A stretch of DNA of 64,000 nucleotides from contig CAKZLY010000014.1 of NCBI GenBank assembly GCA_937127445.1, forward strand, positions 191,001-255,000, written 5' to 3'. The notes beneath the pieces are model-generated. The model was not told where the DNA came from and searched no databases. It saw nothing but the letters and a program-made list of their open reading frames with translations. The translations under genes and the position numbers were made by a program. This document shows positions 29,493 through 37,729 of the stretch, piece after piece (position 1 is the stretch's first letter; every line of letters starts with the position of its first letter). The DNA is from Eximiradius sp. (lineage in GTDB: Bacteria; Bacteroidota; Ignavibacteria; Kapaibacteriales; UBA2268).

Positions 29493-30956
29493 ATGAGCGT
29501 TAGAGTAAGATTTGCACCTTCCCCAACCGGTTCCCTTCATGTTGGTGGACTACGAACAGCACTTTACAACTACCTTTTTGCTCGTCATCACGGTGGGCAA
29601 TGCGTTCTGAGAATAGAAGATACCGATAGAACTCGCTTTGTCGAAAATGCACAAGAAAATTTAATAAAATCTCTTCGTTGGGCAGGAATTGAATTCGACG
29701 AAAGTCCAGAAGTCGGCGGTCCTTATGGTCCTTATGTTCAATCTAAACGCTTCGATTTATATCGCGAGTATGCAATGGAGCTTTTAGAACGTGGCACTGC
29801 ATATTATGCTTTCGATACACCCGAAGAACTCGATGCTATGCGCGAGCGTCAGCAAAAAGCAGGCATAGCACCTAAATACGATCGCTCCACTATGCGTAAT
29901 CAATTCACACTCGGACAAGAAGAAACCCAACGGCTTATCGAAAGTGGAGCACCTTATGTTATCAGAATGAAAGTGCCGCTTACAGGAGAAATTCGTTTCA
30001 GCGATTTAATCCGCGGTGAAGTAGTTGTCTCGGGCAAGGACGTTGACGACCAGATTTTGCTTAAGTCCGACGGCTTTCCAACTTACCACCTTGCTAATGT
30101 TGTGGACGACCATTTAATGAAAATAACTCATGTTATCCGTGGCGAAGAATGGTTGCCCTCAACCCCGAAACACGTTTTGCTTTACGACGCTTTCGGTTGG
30201 GAACGCCCACAATTTGCCCATTTGCCGCTGCTTCTGAACAAAGACAAAACCAAACTGAGCAAACGACAAGGCTCTGTTGCTGTCGAAGATTTTGTCGAAC
30301 GCGGCTATTTCAAAGAATCTTTCGTTAATTTTATTGCTTTGCTCGGCTGGAATCCCACCGCAGACCGCGAAATTTTCTCTATGAATGAACTAATTGAGAC
30401 TTTTTCCCTCGAAAAAGTTAATAAAGCCGGCGCCGTCTTCGACACTCAAAAGCTTGATTGGATGAATTCCCAATATCTACGCGCTTTTGAACCTGCCGAA
30501 CTTGTCCGCCGCCTGAAACCTTATATGCCCGATGAAATGCTGAGTAAATTCAACGATGATTATATCAAAAAAGTTATTGTTCTTCTACGCGAAAGAATTG
30601 ATATTCTTCGAGACGTCCTTACTTTCGGCGACTATATGTTCGAAAAACCCAAAAGCTACGACCCCGATTATTTGCAAAAACATTGGAAAGACAATACTCT
30701 TGAACTCATCAAACCACTAATTGACGTCTTCCGCTCCATTGACGTCTGGGAGCACAAACAGCTTCACGACGAAACAATGAAATACATCGAAAGCCGTTCA
30801 GTCAAACTTAAAGATGTTATTCATCCTATTCGTGTGATGATTACAGGAAAATCAGTTGGTGCTGGTATGTTCGAAACTATGGAAGTGCTTGGGAAACAAG
30901 AATGTATTGAACGTTTCGACCTGTTTGTAGAAAAGAAAGAAAAAGGTTTGCTCTGA
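29493..30956 (+). CDS. gltX: Glutamate--tRNA ligase
   Basis: Class I synthetase that charges tRNA-Glu (and often tRNA-Gln, for later amidation). It has 487 residues. The HIGH-type motif is FAPSPTGSLHVGGLRTALYN and the KMSKS-type motif is KTKLSKRQGSVAVEDF. The C-terminal helical anticodon-binding region ends with VLGKQECIERFDLFVEKKE. It seems to head a tight run with the HhH protein, hemW and the permease (gap of three bases to the next gene). Confidence 0.96.
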   Translation: MSVRVRFAPSPTGSLHVGGLRTALYNYLFARHHGGQCVLRIEDTDRTRFVENAQENLIKSLRWAGIEFDESPEVGGPYGPYVQSKRFDLYREYAMELLERGTAYYAFDTPEELDAMRERQQKAGIAPKYDRSTMRNQFTLGQEETQRLIESGAPYVIRMKVPLTGEIRFSDLIRGEVVVSGKDVDDQILLKSDGFPTYHLANVVDDHLMKITHVIRGEEWLPSTPKHVLLYDAFGWERPQFAHLPLLLNKDKTKLSKRQGSVAVEDFVERGYFKESFVNFIALLGWNPTADREIFSMNELIETFSLEKVNKAGAVFDTQKLDWMNSQYLRAFEPAELVRRLKPYMPDEMLSKFNDDYIKKVIVLLRERIDILRDVLTFGDYMFEKPKSYDPDYLQKHWKDNTLELIKPLIDVFRSIDVWEHKQLHDETMKYIESRSVKLKDVIHPIRVMITGKSVGAGMFETMEVLGKQECIERFDLFVEKKEKGLL

Positions 30957-30959
30957 TTT

Positions 30960-31469
30960 ATGTCTTTTCGCAATTTAATAGAGAAAATTCAGACACTTAC
31001 AAGTATGACCAAAAATGAAATTTTTGCTCTTCTCTTCATCTTCGGTTTTGGCTTGTCCGGCATTCTCTTGAAATCGATTAATGCTAATAACGAGCTCTTC
31101 ACAAATGAAGAATACAAATCTGCGACTAATAGAGCTATGAAGGTGGAACGCTCCACCTTCGTTAGCACTGACTTTCACAACAATCCAAATTCCTTCCTCG
31201 TATCTGCTGATACCTTAAAGCCGAAAGAAACTTTTTTCCCTTCTCCAAACAAAACTTCTAAAAAATCAGAATTTAGCGGGATTATTAATATCAACACCGC
31301 TTCGAAAGTGCAGCTCATGCAACTCCCTGGAATCGGTGAAAAAACTGCTCTTGCTATTATCGAATATCGCAATAACAAAAAATTTCAATCTATTCAAGAA
31401 ATTATGAAAATTAAAGGTATTGGTCCGAAAAAGTTCGATAAAATTAAAAACAACATTACGGTCGAGTAA
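30960..31469 (+). CDS. ComEA-like helix-hairpin-helix membrane-anchored protein
   Basis: The 169 residues contain one N-terminal membrane span (about residues 20-38, EIFALLFIFGFGLSGILL), a variable Ser/Lys-rich linker, and a C-terminal HhH domain (IININTASKVQLMQLPGIGEKTALAIIEYRN then KIKGIGPKKFDKIKNNI, in part). This is the ComEA/helix-hairpin-helix layout, with double-stranded DNA binding outside the membrane. ComEA proteins act in DNA uptake; no other competence gene is in the window, so the role in uptake is inferred only. Confidence 0.83.
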   Translation: MSFRNLIEKIQTLTSMTKNEIFALLFIFGFGLSGILLKSINANNELFTNEEYKSATNRAMKVERSTFVSTDFHNNPNSFLVSADTLKPKETFFPSPNKTSKKSEFSGIININTASKVQLMQLPGIGEKTALAIIEYRNNKKFQSIQEIMKIKGIGPKKFDKIKNNITVE

Positions 31470-31470
31470 A

Positions 31471-32649
31471 GTGCCACCTATTGGCATATATATTCACATC
31501 CCATTTTGCAAACGAAAATGCCATTACTGCGATTTTTATTCAATTACTAATCTTAAAGAAATACCAAATTACATTAATTACTTGCTATTGGAAATACAGC
31601 GTCGAAGCCTATCTTTTTTCGAACAATCCTCAATAAAGACTAATACAATCGACACAATATTTATCGGCGGAGGTACTCCATCATTAATAAATCCAAAATA
31701 TATTGAGAAAATATTATCCGAAATAGATAAATATTTCGACCTCTCTTCTGATGCAGAAATAACACTCGAATGTAACCCTGCCGCAAGTGATGCGAAATCC
31801 TTTTCTGATTATGCTTTTCTCGGAATAAATCGAATCAGCATTGGCGTGCAATCTTTTCTTGACGACGAACTTCGCTTTTTGCAACGTCTCCACTCAACAA
31901 GCGAAGCGATGGCAACAATCGAAACTGCCCGTAAATACTTCGATAATCTATCCATTGACCTGATTTTCGGGCTTCCCGGGCAAACTTTCGCTAATATAAA
32001 TAAATCGCTTTCGCAAGCAATTGAACTTGATTTGCCTCATATTTCATACTATGCTTTGATTTACGAGGAAGGCACTCCACTGCACAATGATTTGCTTGAA
32101 GGCAAAATTCTTCCAATCGCCGACGAGCAAAGTGCTGAATATTATTTGCAAATCGGCGATACTCTTGGCTCCAAAGGCTACGAACATTATGAAATTTCGA
32201 ATTACGCACGCTTGGGCTACCGTTGCCGACACAACATTAAATATTGGACTTGTTCAGAAACCCTTGCTTTCGGTGCGTCTGCTGTTGGTATGATTAATGA
32301 CTTCCGCTACAAAAATGTTTCAGATGTGTCGAGGTATTTCGCTTTGTTGAACAATGGCAATCTCCCTGATGAGTTATGCGAGAAACTTACGTTTGAAGAA
32401 CGTTTAACAGAGTTTGTTTTCCTTTCTCTTCGTTCTCTTGGCTTGAACTTTAAAGATTTTTCCGAACGATTTGGTGTTGATTTATTCGCACTCTTGAACA
32501 ACGAAATTGAACTATTGGTTGCTTCAAATTTAGCAACATTTGAAAATAAAACACTAAAACTAACGCCAAAAGGTTATTATATTTGCGATGAGATAACTTT
32601 GCGTTTATTAAAAAAAATAGAGAAAGCAAATGTTCAAAATATTCGATAG
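31471..32649 (+). CDS. hemW: HemW-like radical SAM protein
   Basis: Radical SAM protein of the heme chaperone family (formerly confused with HemN). I place the start at GTG 31471, two bases after the previous stop codon; the track's start at 31420 lies inside the HhH gene. The product is then 392 residues with IYIHIPFCKRKCHYCDFYS, whose CxxxCxxC (Cys13, 17, 20) binds the 4Fe-4S cluster. GGGTPS and SIGVQSF motifs follow, and a C-terminal HemW-specific domain. The end overlaps the permease gene by 20 bases. Confidence 0.9.
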   Translation: MPPIGIYIHIPFCKRKCHYCDFYSITNLKEIPNYINYLLLEIQRRSLSFFEQSSIKTNTIDTIFIGGGTPSLINPKYIEKILSEIDKYFDLSSDAEITLECNPAASDAKSFSDYAFLGINRISIGVQSFLDDELRFLQRLHSTSEAMATIETARKYFDNLSIDLIFGLPGQTFANINKSLSQAIELDLPHISYYALIYEEGTPLHNDLLEGKILPIADEQSAEYYLQIGDTLGSKGYEHYEISNYARLGYRCRHNIKYWTCSETLAFGASAVGMINDFRYKNVSDVSRYFALLNNGNLPDELCEKLTFEERLTEFVFLSLRSLGLNFKDFSERFGVDLFALLNNEIELLVASNLATFENKTLKLTPKGYYICDEITLRLLKKIEKANVQNIR

Positions 32650-34018
32650 ATATCTCTTAAGAGCTCATATTGCCCCATTTCTATTTGGTTTTTGTACTGT
32701 GATTTTTCTTTTTCTTATGCAATTTTTGATGAAATATTTGGATCGGCTGGTAGGCAAAGGAATTGATGTTTGGGTGATTTTGCAGCTTATTGTCTATAAT
32801 ATTGCTTGGATGGTGGTGCTTGCTGCTCCGATGGGCGTGCTTTTCTCAACTTTGATGGCATTCGGCAATTTGTCCTCGAACCACGAAATAACAATAATCA
32901 AAGCAAGTGGCGGCAGCCTCACCAGAATGATGTCCCCGATTATCATTGTTTCAGCTTTTCTTACTCTTGCTCTTTTTTGGTTCAATGATAGAATTCTGCC
33001 TGAAACCAATCTTCGCGCTAAAACTCTGATGGGCGATATTACCCGAACAAAACCAACTTTTATTTTAGAATCAGGGCAATTTTCCACAGAAATAGAGGGC
33101 TACACAATTATCGCTCGCAACGTTGACTCCTTGACAGGGCTTTTGCGAGGGGTTACTATCTATGATTTAACTGGAATGGCTTCCCGTAATATTATTTCTG
33201 CTGATACAGGTACATTAAACTTTACTCCAGACTATAGTAAACTAATTTTGAAACTTCGCAATGGCGAAATTCATCAACTTCAATCTGGCAGAGCAAGCAA
33301 TTATAAAATTGTCGAGTTCGTTGATTATCAGATAGTGATGAACGCAAGCGGTTTTTCATTCCAGCGTTCTGATATTGACGGCACTGCCCGCGGAGATCGT
33401 GAAATGAAAATTAGCGATATGAAGCAAATAGTTGATGAATCAATGAAATACGTCGAAATTGCTCGAAATAACAAATCAAAAACAATTAATTCGCACCTTG
33501 ATTACATTCTTCATAGCAAAATGTCCACAGAAACTGACGAATCACGTGTTGTTTCCAGCAATTTTGCTTATGTAGATACTTCCTGGCAAGCTCGAACAAG
33601 TCGTATAACTCAAAGGCTGAGCTTTTTGGAAACAACCGTTCGCTCCAATTCTTTTGCTGAAAGAGACTACACCTTACGCGCAAATCAATATTTAGTCGAA
33701 ATTTACAAAAAATATGCTATCCCATTTGCTTGCTTTGTGTTTGTGTTTGTCGGTTGCCCGCTTGGAATTATCTCTCGTCGCGGGAATTTCGGAATAAGCG
33801 CCTCGATTAGTCTTGGCTTCTACATTTTCTATTGGGCTTGCCTTATCGGCGGAGAAAAACTTGCAGACCGTGGCTATATCGATCCCTGGCTTGCTATGTG
33901 GGCAGGTGACATTATTATCGGAATAGTTGGGATTATTCTAACCTTACGCACCAGCTACGAAACTTTGGAATTTCTTAGTATATCGAAATATTTTAGACGT
34001 AAAGTAGCTACGAATTAG
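32630..34018 (+). CDS. LptF/LptG-type (YjgP/YjgQ) permease
   Basis: Membrane component of the LPS-export ABC transporter family. It has 462 residues. It begins KIFDRYLLRAHIAPFLFGF, with three N-terminal spans. A periplasmic beta-rich domain (about 130-340) follows, then three C-terminal spans (IPFACFVFVFVGCPLGII and on). The two family members are hard to tell apart by reading, so no symbol is given. It overlaps hemW by 20 bases, and its tail overlaps the convergent GlmU-like gene by 11 bases. Confidence 0.88.
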   Translation: MFKIFDRYLLRAHIAPFLFGFCTVIFLFLMQFLMKYLDRLVGKGIDVWVILQLIVYNIAWMVVLAAPMGVLFSTLMAFGNLSSNHEITIIKASGGSLTRMMSPIIIVSAFLTLALFWFNDRILPETNLRAKTLMGDITRTKPTFILESGQFSTEIEGYTIIARNVDSLTGLLRGVTIYDLTGMASRNIISADTGTLNFTPDYSKLILKLRNGEIHQLQSGRASNYKIVEFVDYQIVMNASGFSFQRSDIDGTARGDREMKISDMKQIVDESMKYVEIARNNKSKTINSHLDYILHSKMSTETDESRVVSSNFAYVDTSWQARTSRITQRLSFLETTVRSNSFAERDYTLRANQYLVEIYKKYAIPFACFVFVFVGCPLGIISRRGNFGISASISLGFYIFYWACLIGGEKLADRGYIDPWLAMWAGDIIIGIVGIILTLRTSYETLEFLSISKYFRRKVATN

Positions 34019-35207
34019 CTCTTTCGTATTCTTCTTTCATTAGTGCAATTTCAAATTCATTCAGTGATTTGTTACGTCTCTTCATCATTGCTTTTGCTGT
34101 TTCTATGGCTTGCTCGAAGTTATGAGTTTTGCTTCCTTCGCCGCCGCCCCACGTGAATGACGGTATTTGGTTTGGGAAAAATCCCGAATGAAACAAATTG
34201 CAATGTATTCCGCAAGTAGTCCCTGTTGTGAATTGCGAGTTTATGGCTGTTTTTGTGTGGTCGCCCGCCATTAGCCCGATGAACATTTTATCGGTCGGCA
34301 CTCGCTTTCCCGGCAACCTCATAACAATATTTGAGTATGTGTTTTTCAGGTCTGAATTGTTTGTATCTGCACCAAAATTTACCCATTCGCCCACGAAAGA
34401 GTGTCCCAAAAATCCTTCGTGTTGCTTATTAGAATATCCTTGAAAAACAACTGCTTCAACTTCGCCACCAACTTTACAGAATTCACCAAATGAGCAATTT
34501 TCATATATTTTTGCTATTGCTTTGATGAGCGATTTTTTCCCGATATACGCAGGACCGATAATTACGCTATTAGCCATTATTTTTGCTCCATCGTCGATAA
34601 TTATTGCTCCATTGCTCGCATCCAGAACTACTCCTGGCATAATTTCTACATCTAGACCAACGTATATTTCGTTTCCTATTAAATGAGATCCAAAAAATGG
34701 GTTTGTTATGTTTTTTAATTGCTGAAGACGATCTTTTATCAGTAACAAATCATAATTTATTTGCTTGCCATTTATGTCGATAATTTCCCAGATATAATGA
34801 ATAGATTTAACTTCAATCTTCACGTTAATTTTTTCGCTTTCTTTATCAGAAAACTGCTTAAATTCAGCAACTATATTGTTTTTGCTTCTAAAAGAAATGT
34901 CTTTTGAATGATTTGCTGAAATTATAAATTTAATTTCTTCTATCAGCGAAAAGTTCGGAATAATATTTCCATCAATAAATAATACATTTTTATTGTAAGC
35001 AGGGTTCTTTATCTTATTTCGTTCTAAAAATGAGGATTTTCGCAGTTTATCGCTTTCATAAGCTATTGGAATTTCAGGCGAAAGTAGTTGCCATCGTTCA
35101 TAATTTTTCAAACAACCACATAAAAACTCATACGATGGATGCAGAATAGAAAATGGATACAGGTTTTCTAAATCTTGTGGGTCCCGAAGAACAATTGTAT
35201 TTATCAT
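34008..35207 (-). CDS. GlmU-like sugar nucleotidyltransferase/acetyltransferase (alternative type)
   Basis: The 399 residues resemble the alternative GlmU-like family of Bacteroidota. The first 170 residues are a divergent nucleotidyltransferase-like region with no LxxGxGTRM motif. The rest is a left-handed beta-helix of hexapeptide repeats (VEIMPGVVLDASNGAIIIDDG, IIGPAYIGKKSLI, in part), ending with the conserved GLMAGDHTKTAINSQFTTG. Likely role: making UDP-N-acetylglucosamine or a related activated sugar; not certain. GGAG precedes the ATG. It lies 13 bases after the lipoprotein gene, so the two are probably one operon. Confidence 0.8.
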   Translation of the reverse strand: MINTIVLRDPQDLENLYPFSILHPSYEFLCGCLKNYERWQLLSPEIPIAYESDKLRKSSFLERNKIKNPAYNKNVLFIDGNIIPNFSLIEEIKFIISANHSKDISFRSKNNIVAEFKQFSDKESEKINVKIEVKSIHYIWEIIDINGKQINYDLLLIKDRLQQLKNITNPFFGSHLIGNEIYVGLDVEIMPGVVLDASNGAIIIDDGAKIMANSVIIGPAYIGKKSLIKAIAKIYENCSFGEFCKVGGEVEAVVFQGYSNKQHEGFLGHSFVGEWVNFGADTNNSDLKNTYSNIVMRLPGKRVPTDKMFIGLMAGDHTKTAINSQFTTGTTCGIHCNLFHSGFFPNQIPSFTWGGGEGSKTHNFEQAIETAKAMMKRRNKSLNEFEIALMKEEYERANS

Positions 35208-35220
35208 TTCATTGCTCCAA

Positions 35221-36456
35221 TTACCAAGGAAGTATTTTGTTCAATGCAGTATCGGTAAGCCGAACAATTCCTCGTCGCGTCGATAAAGCAAAAATAATAC
35301 TACCATCGCCAGTAACTGCTGGTACAGTATAGAAAGTATCAATTTCATTTAATGAGCGGTCTTCTACCAACTTTCCATTGTCGTTGTCCAAGAAGAAAAT
35401 AGCTGCGCCGTTCGGCGTTGTCCCGACAACTGCTGATTTTGATTTTCCAATAAGTAGGGGAGAGGTGGCAGACATTGAAAGGAAAATCCTCCAATTCTGT
35501 TTCCCTATCCGGCTGAACGAAAATATCCCGCTCATTGTTTCACCCACTCCTGTGTTATATCCAATTACGTAGGCATTTTGTTCGCTTGCCGATAAATATC
35601 TCGGGAACACAGGCAATTCCTGTCGCCATTTCTCGAAACCTCGCTTATCGAAGCAAATAAGTAGCGAACCGCTTTTACCTGCATTCTGCATAAAACCAAT
35701 TAGATAAACGTTGTCACCACTTACAACCGGGTTTCTTATTATTCTTACAAAATCAATTGGCTTGTTGTATATCTCTTTTCCATTTTTGTCTATCATTACT
35801 AAATTATCAGTGTCGCCGAATGTGTTCTTTGTCAGGACAAAATATACATTCCCGTTTTCGTCCGCAGCAAATGATCTCGAAATTGATGTATTATATTGCT
35901 TTTGAAATATCAATTTACCATCGAACGAGACTTTTAACAGTTTCCCGCTTGTTGTTCCAATGAGCACTCCGTCATTGGTTGCCAGCACATCAGAAAACAT
36001 TTCAAATGGATCGAATTCATCAGAAAACTTGTATTCCCAGCGTTTTTCTCCTCGATTGTTGAAAGAATACAAAATTGGCTTAAGCGAAACAAAATAAATG
36101 TTCTGCTCATAGTCAGCCACCGCTCGGGTCGATACTGGTGTGCTATCTGGCACCATAAAGGTAGATTTTACAATATCTTTCGAGACAAACGAAATTGTTC
36201 CATCTGCACTTATCATATAGTAGTCGTTGTGCCCAACAACAAGTGGTTCCATCTGACTTCCTGTGTACAAGGCAGAATCAACTTTCCCGTCGAAATTTTT
36301 GGTTTCCAACACGTTTGAGGAAAATCTCTTGTAGTCAGAATAGTCATTCGAGCGAGTGTAACTTCCACCTGAATTGAAAACGCCTTCTTTAAATGGATCG
36401 CCACATGATGAAATAATAATTGAAATGAAAATAATGAGTATTATGTTTTTTTTCAT
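35221..36456 (-). CDS. Lipoprotein with beta-propeller (PQQ-like) repeats
   Basis: The 411 residues begin with a lipoprotein signal (MKKNIILIIFISIIISSCGD, Cys18). The remainder shows repeated units such as YFVSLKPILYSFNNRGEKRWEYKF, LIGTTSGKLLKVSFDGKLIFQK and LICFDKRGFEKWRQELP, in part. These are the W-strand repeats of PQQ-like or BamB-like beta-propellers. Proteins like this often act in outer-membrane assembly or as periplasmic scaffolds. Whether it is BamB cannot be decided without structure comparison. First gene of the two-gene unit with the GlmU-like gene. Confidence 0.75.
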   Translation of the reverse strand: MKKNIILIIFISIIISSCGDPFKEGVFNSGGSYTRSNDYSDYKRFSSNVLETKNFDGKVDSALYTGSQMEPLVVGHNDYYMISADGTISFVSKDIVKSTFMVPDSTPVSTRAVADYEQNIYFVSLKPILYSFNNRGEKRWEYKFSDEFDPFEMFSDVLATNDGVLIGTTSGKLLKVSFDGKLIFQKQYNTSISRSFAADENGNVYFVLTKNTFGDTDNLVMIDKNGKEIYNKPIDFVRIIRNPVVSGDNVYLIGFMQNAGKSGSLLICFDKRGFEKWRQELPVFPRYLSASEQNAYVIGYNTGVGETMSGIFSFSRIGKQNWRIFLSMSATSPLLIGKSKSAVVGTTPNGAAIFFLDNDNGKLVEDRSLNEIDTFYTVPAVTGDGSIIFALSTRRGIVRLTDTALNKILPW

Positions 36457-36553
36457 TTTAGACTTTCTCGTATGTATTTTAAAGTATAAAAATATAAATG
36501 AATTTGCTCAAATGCAAGAAAAAATAGGAGAAGTTGTATTTTTACATATCTAT

Positions 36554-36584
36554 AAAAAAAGAGACGCAACAATTGCGTCTCTTT
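36554..36584 (-). terminator. Rho-independent terminator after the ferredoxin gene
   Basis: A perfect 12-bp stem (AAAGAGACGCAA with TTGCGTCTCTTT on +) with a three-base loop. On the minus strand it is followed by a run of T. It lies 20 bases after the ferredoxin stop, ahead of the lipoprotein gene. Confidence 0.88.
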
Positions 36585-36604
36585 ATAAAAAATCCTATTA
36601 ATTT

Positions 36605-36805
<201 letters not shown>

Positions 36806-36838
36806 CTAAACAACTTAAATTAGTTATACAAAATTTCG

Positions 36839-36858
36839 TATTTAGTTTAAACTAAATA
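36839..36858. promoter_or_regulatory. Perfect 20-bp palindrome in the ferredoxin leader
   Basis: TATTTAGTTTAAACTAAATA reads the same on both strands with no gap. It lies between the promoter at 36884 and the ferredoxin start at 36793, about 20-30 bases inside the predicted transcript. That position suits a repressor site. No regulator was recognised nearby. Confidence 0.5.
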
Positions 36859-36883
36859 ACTTACGTTATTCTGTTTACAATTA

Positions 36884-36914
36884 CAAATTTAAATAAAAAA
36901 ATCATTCTACCAAA
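36884..36914 (-). promoter_or_regulatory. Bacteroidota-type promoter of the ferredoxin gene
   Basis: On the minus strand TTTG (36914-36911), a 19-base spacer and TAAATTTG (36891-36884). This is a full match to TTTG-N19-TAnnTTTG, the best in the window. Confidence 0.75.
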
Positions 36915-36990
36915 AAATATATGATTACTCATAATAATTGGTTTTGAATTAATGATTACAATTTCACAATTATCAAAATAAAAAACATGC

Positions 36991-37022
36991 AAAAAAATCA
37001 GGACAATAAAAATGTCCTGATT
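36991..37022 (-). terminator. Rho-independent terminator after clpP
   Basis: A ten-bp stem (AATCAGGACA with TGTCCTGATT on +) with a seven-base loop is followed on the minus strand by a T run. It lies 26 bases after the clpP stop codon. Confidence 0.86.
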
Positions 37023-37048
37023 GGATGTAATAACGGATGTTTTTAATA

Positions 37049-37666
37049 TTATTTATCTTCAGAGCTTTGCTCGCTATCTTTGTTTGGCATCAAAATTTTA
37101 TCGATAATGCCGTAATCGAGAGCTTCTTCGGGTGTCATATAGTAGTCGCGGTCCGCATCTTTGCGAATTTTATCAACATCTTTGCCTGTGTGTTTAGCAA
37201 TAATGTTATATAGATTATCGCGCATCCTGATAATTTCGCGAGTATAAATCTCTATATCAACCGACTGCCCTTGTGTCCCACCAGATGGCTGATGCATAAG
37301 AATGCGCGAATTTGGCAGAGCATAACGCTTTCCTTTGGTACCAGCACATAGTAACACCTGTGCCATAGAAGCGCACATTCCTATAGCAATTGTTGTTATA
37401 TCTGGTTTGATGTATTGCATCGTATCATAAATTGCAAGACCGGCGCTTACACTTCCGCCAGGTGAATTAATATATAAATGAATGTCTTTTTTGGGGTCCT
37501 CGCTTGCTAAAAAAAGCAGCTGTGCAATTACAAGCTCCGAAATGTGGTCATCAATTGGTCCGCCAAGAAATATAATTCTGTCTTTGAGCAGTCGAGAATA
37601 AATATCATAAGAACGTTCGCCACGACTTGTTTGTTCGATTACAATTGGCACTAATTGGTCATTCAT
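37049..37666 (-). CDS. clpP: ATP-dependent Clp protease proteolytic subunit
   Basis: Serine protease that forms the ClpP barrel and works with ClpX or ClpA/C unfoldases. It has 205 residues. The catalytic Ser is in [14 protein letters not shown], the His in ILMHQPSGG and the Asp in the [11 protein letters not shown] region. The tail is Ser/Glu/Asp-rich. No clpX or tig gene accompanies it, unlike in many genomes; upstream (63 bases) is a PAS histidine kinase gene, so transcription may run through from there. Confidence 0.96.
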   Translation of the reverse strand: MNDQLVPIVIEQTSRGERSYDIYSRLLKDRIIFLGGPIDDHISELVIAQLLFLASEDPKKDIHLYINSPGGSVSAGLAIYDTMQYIKPDITTIAIGMCASMAQVLLCAGTKGKRYALPNSRILMHQPSGGTQGQSVDIEIYTREIIRMRDNLYNIIAKHTGKDVDKIRKDADRDYYMTPEEALDYGIIDKILMPNKDSEQSSEDK

Positions 37667-37729
37667 ATTTTCCCTATTAATAAATTATACAGTAATATGG
37701 GTAAATGACGAACAAAGTTTGAAACAATT

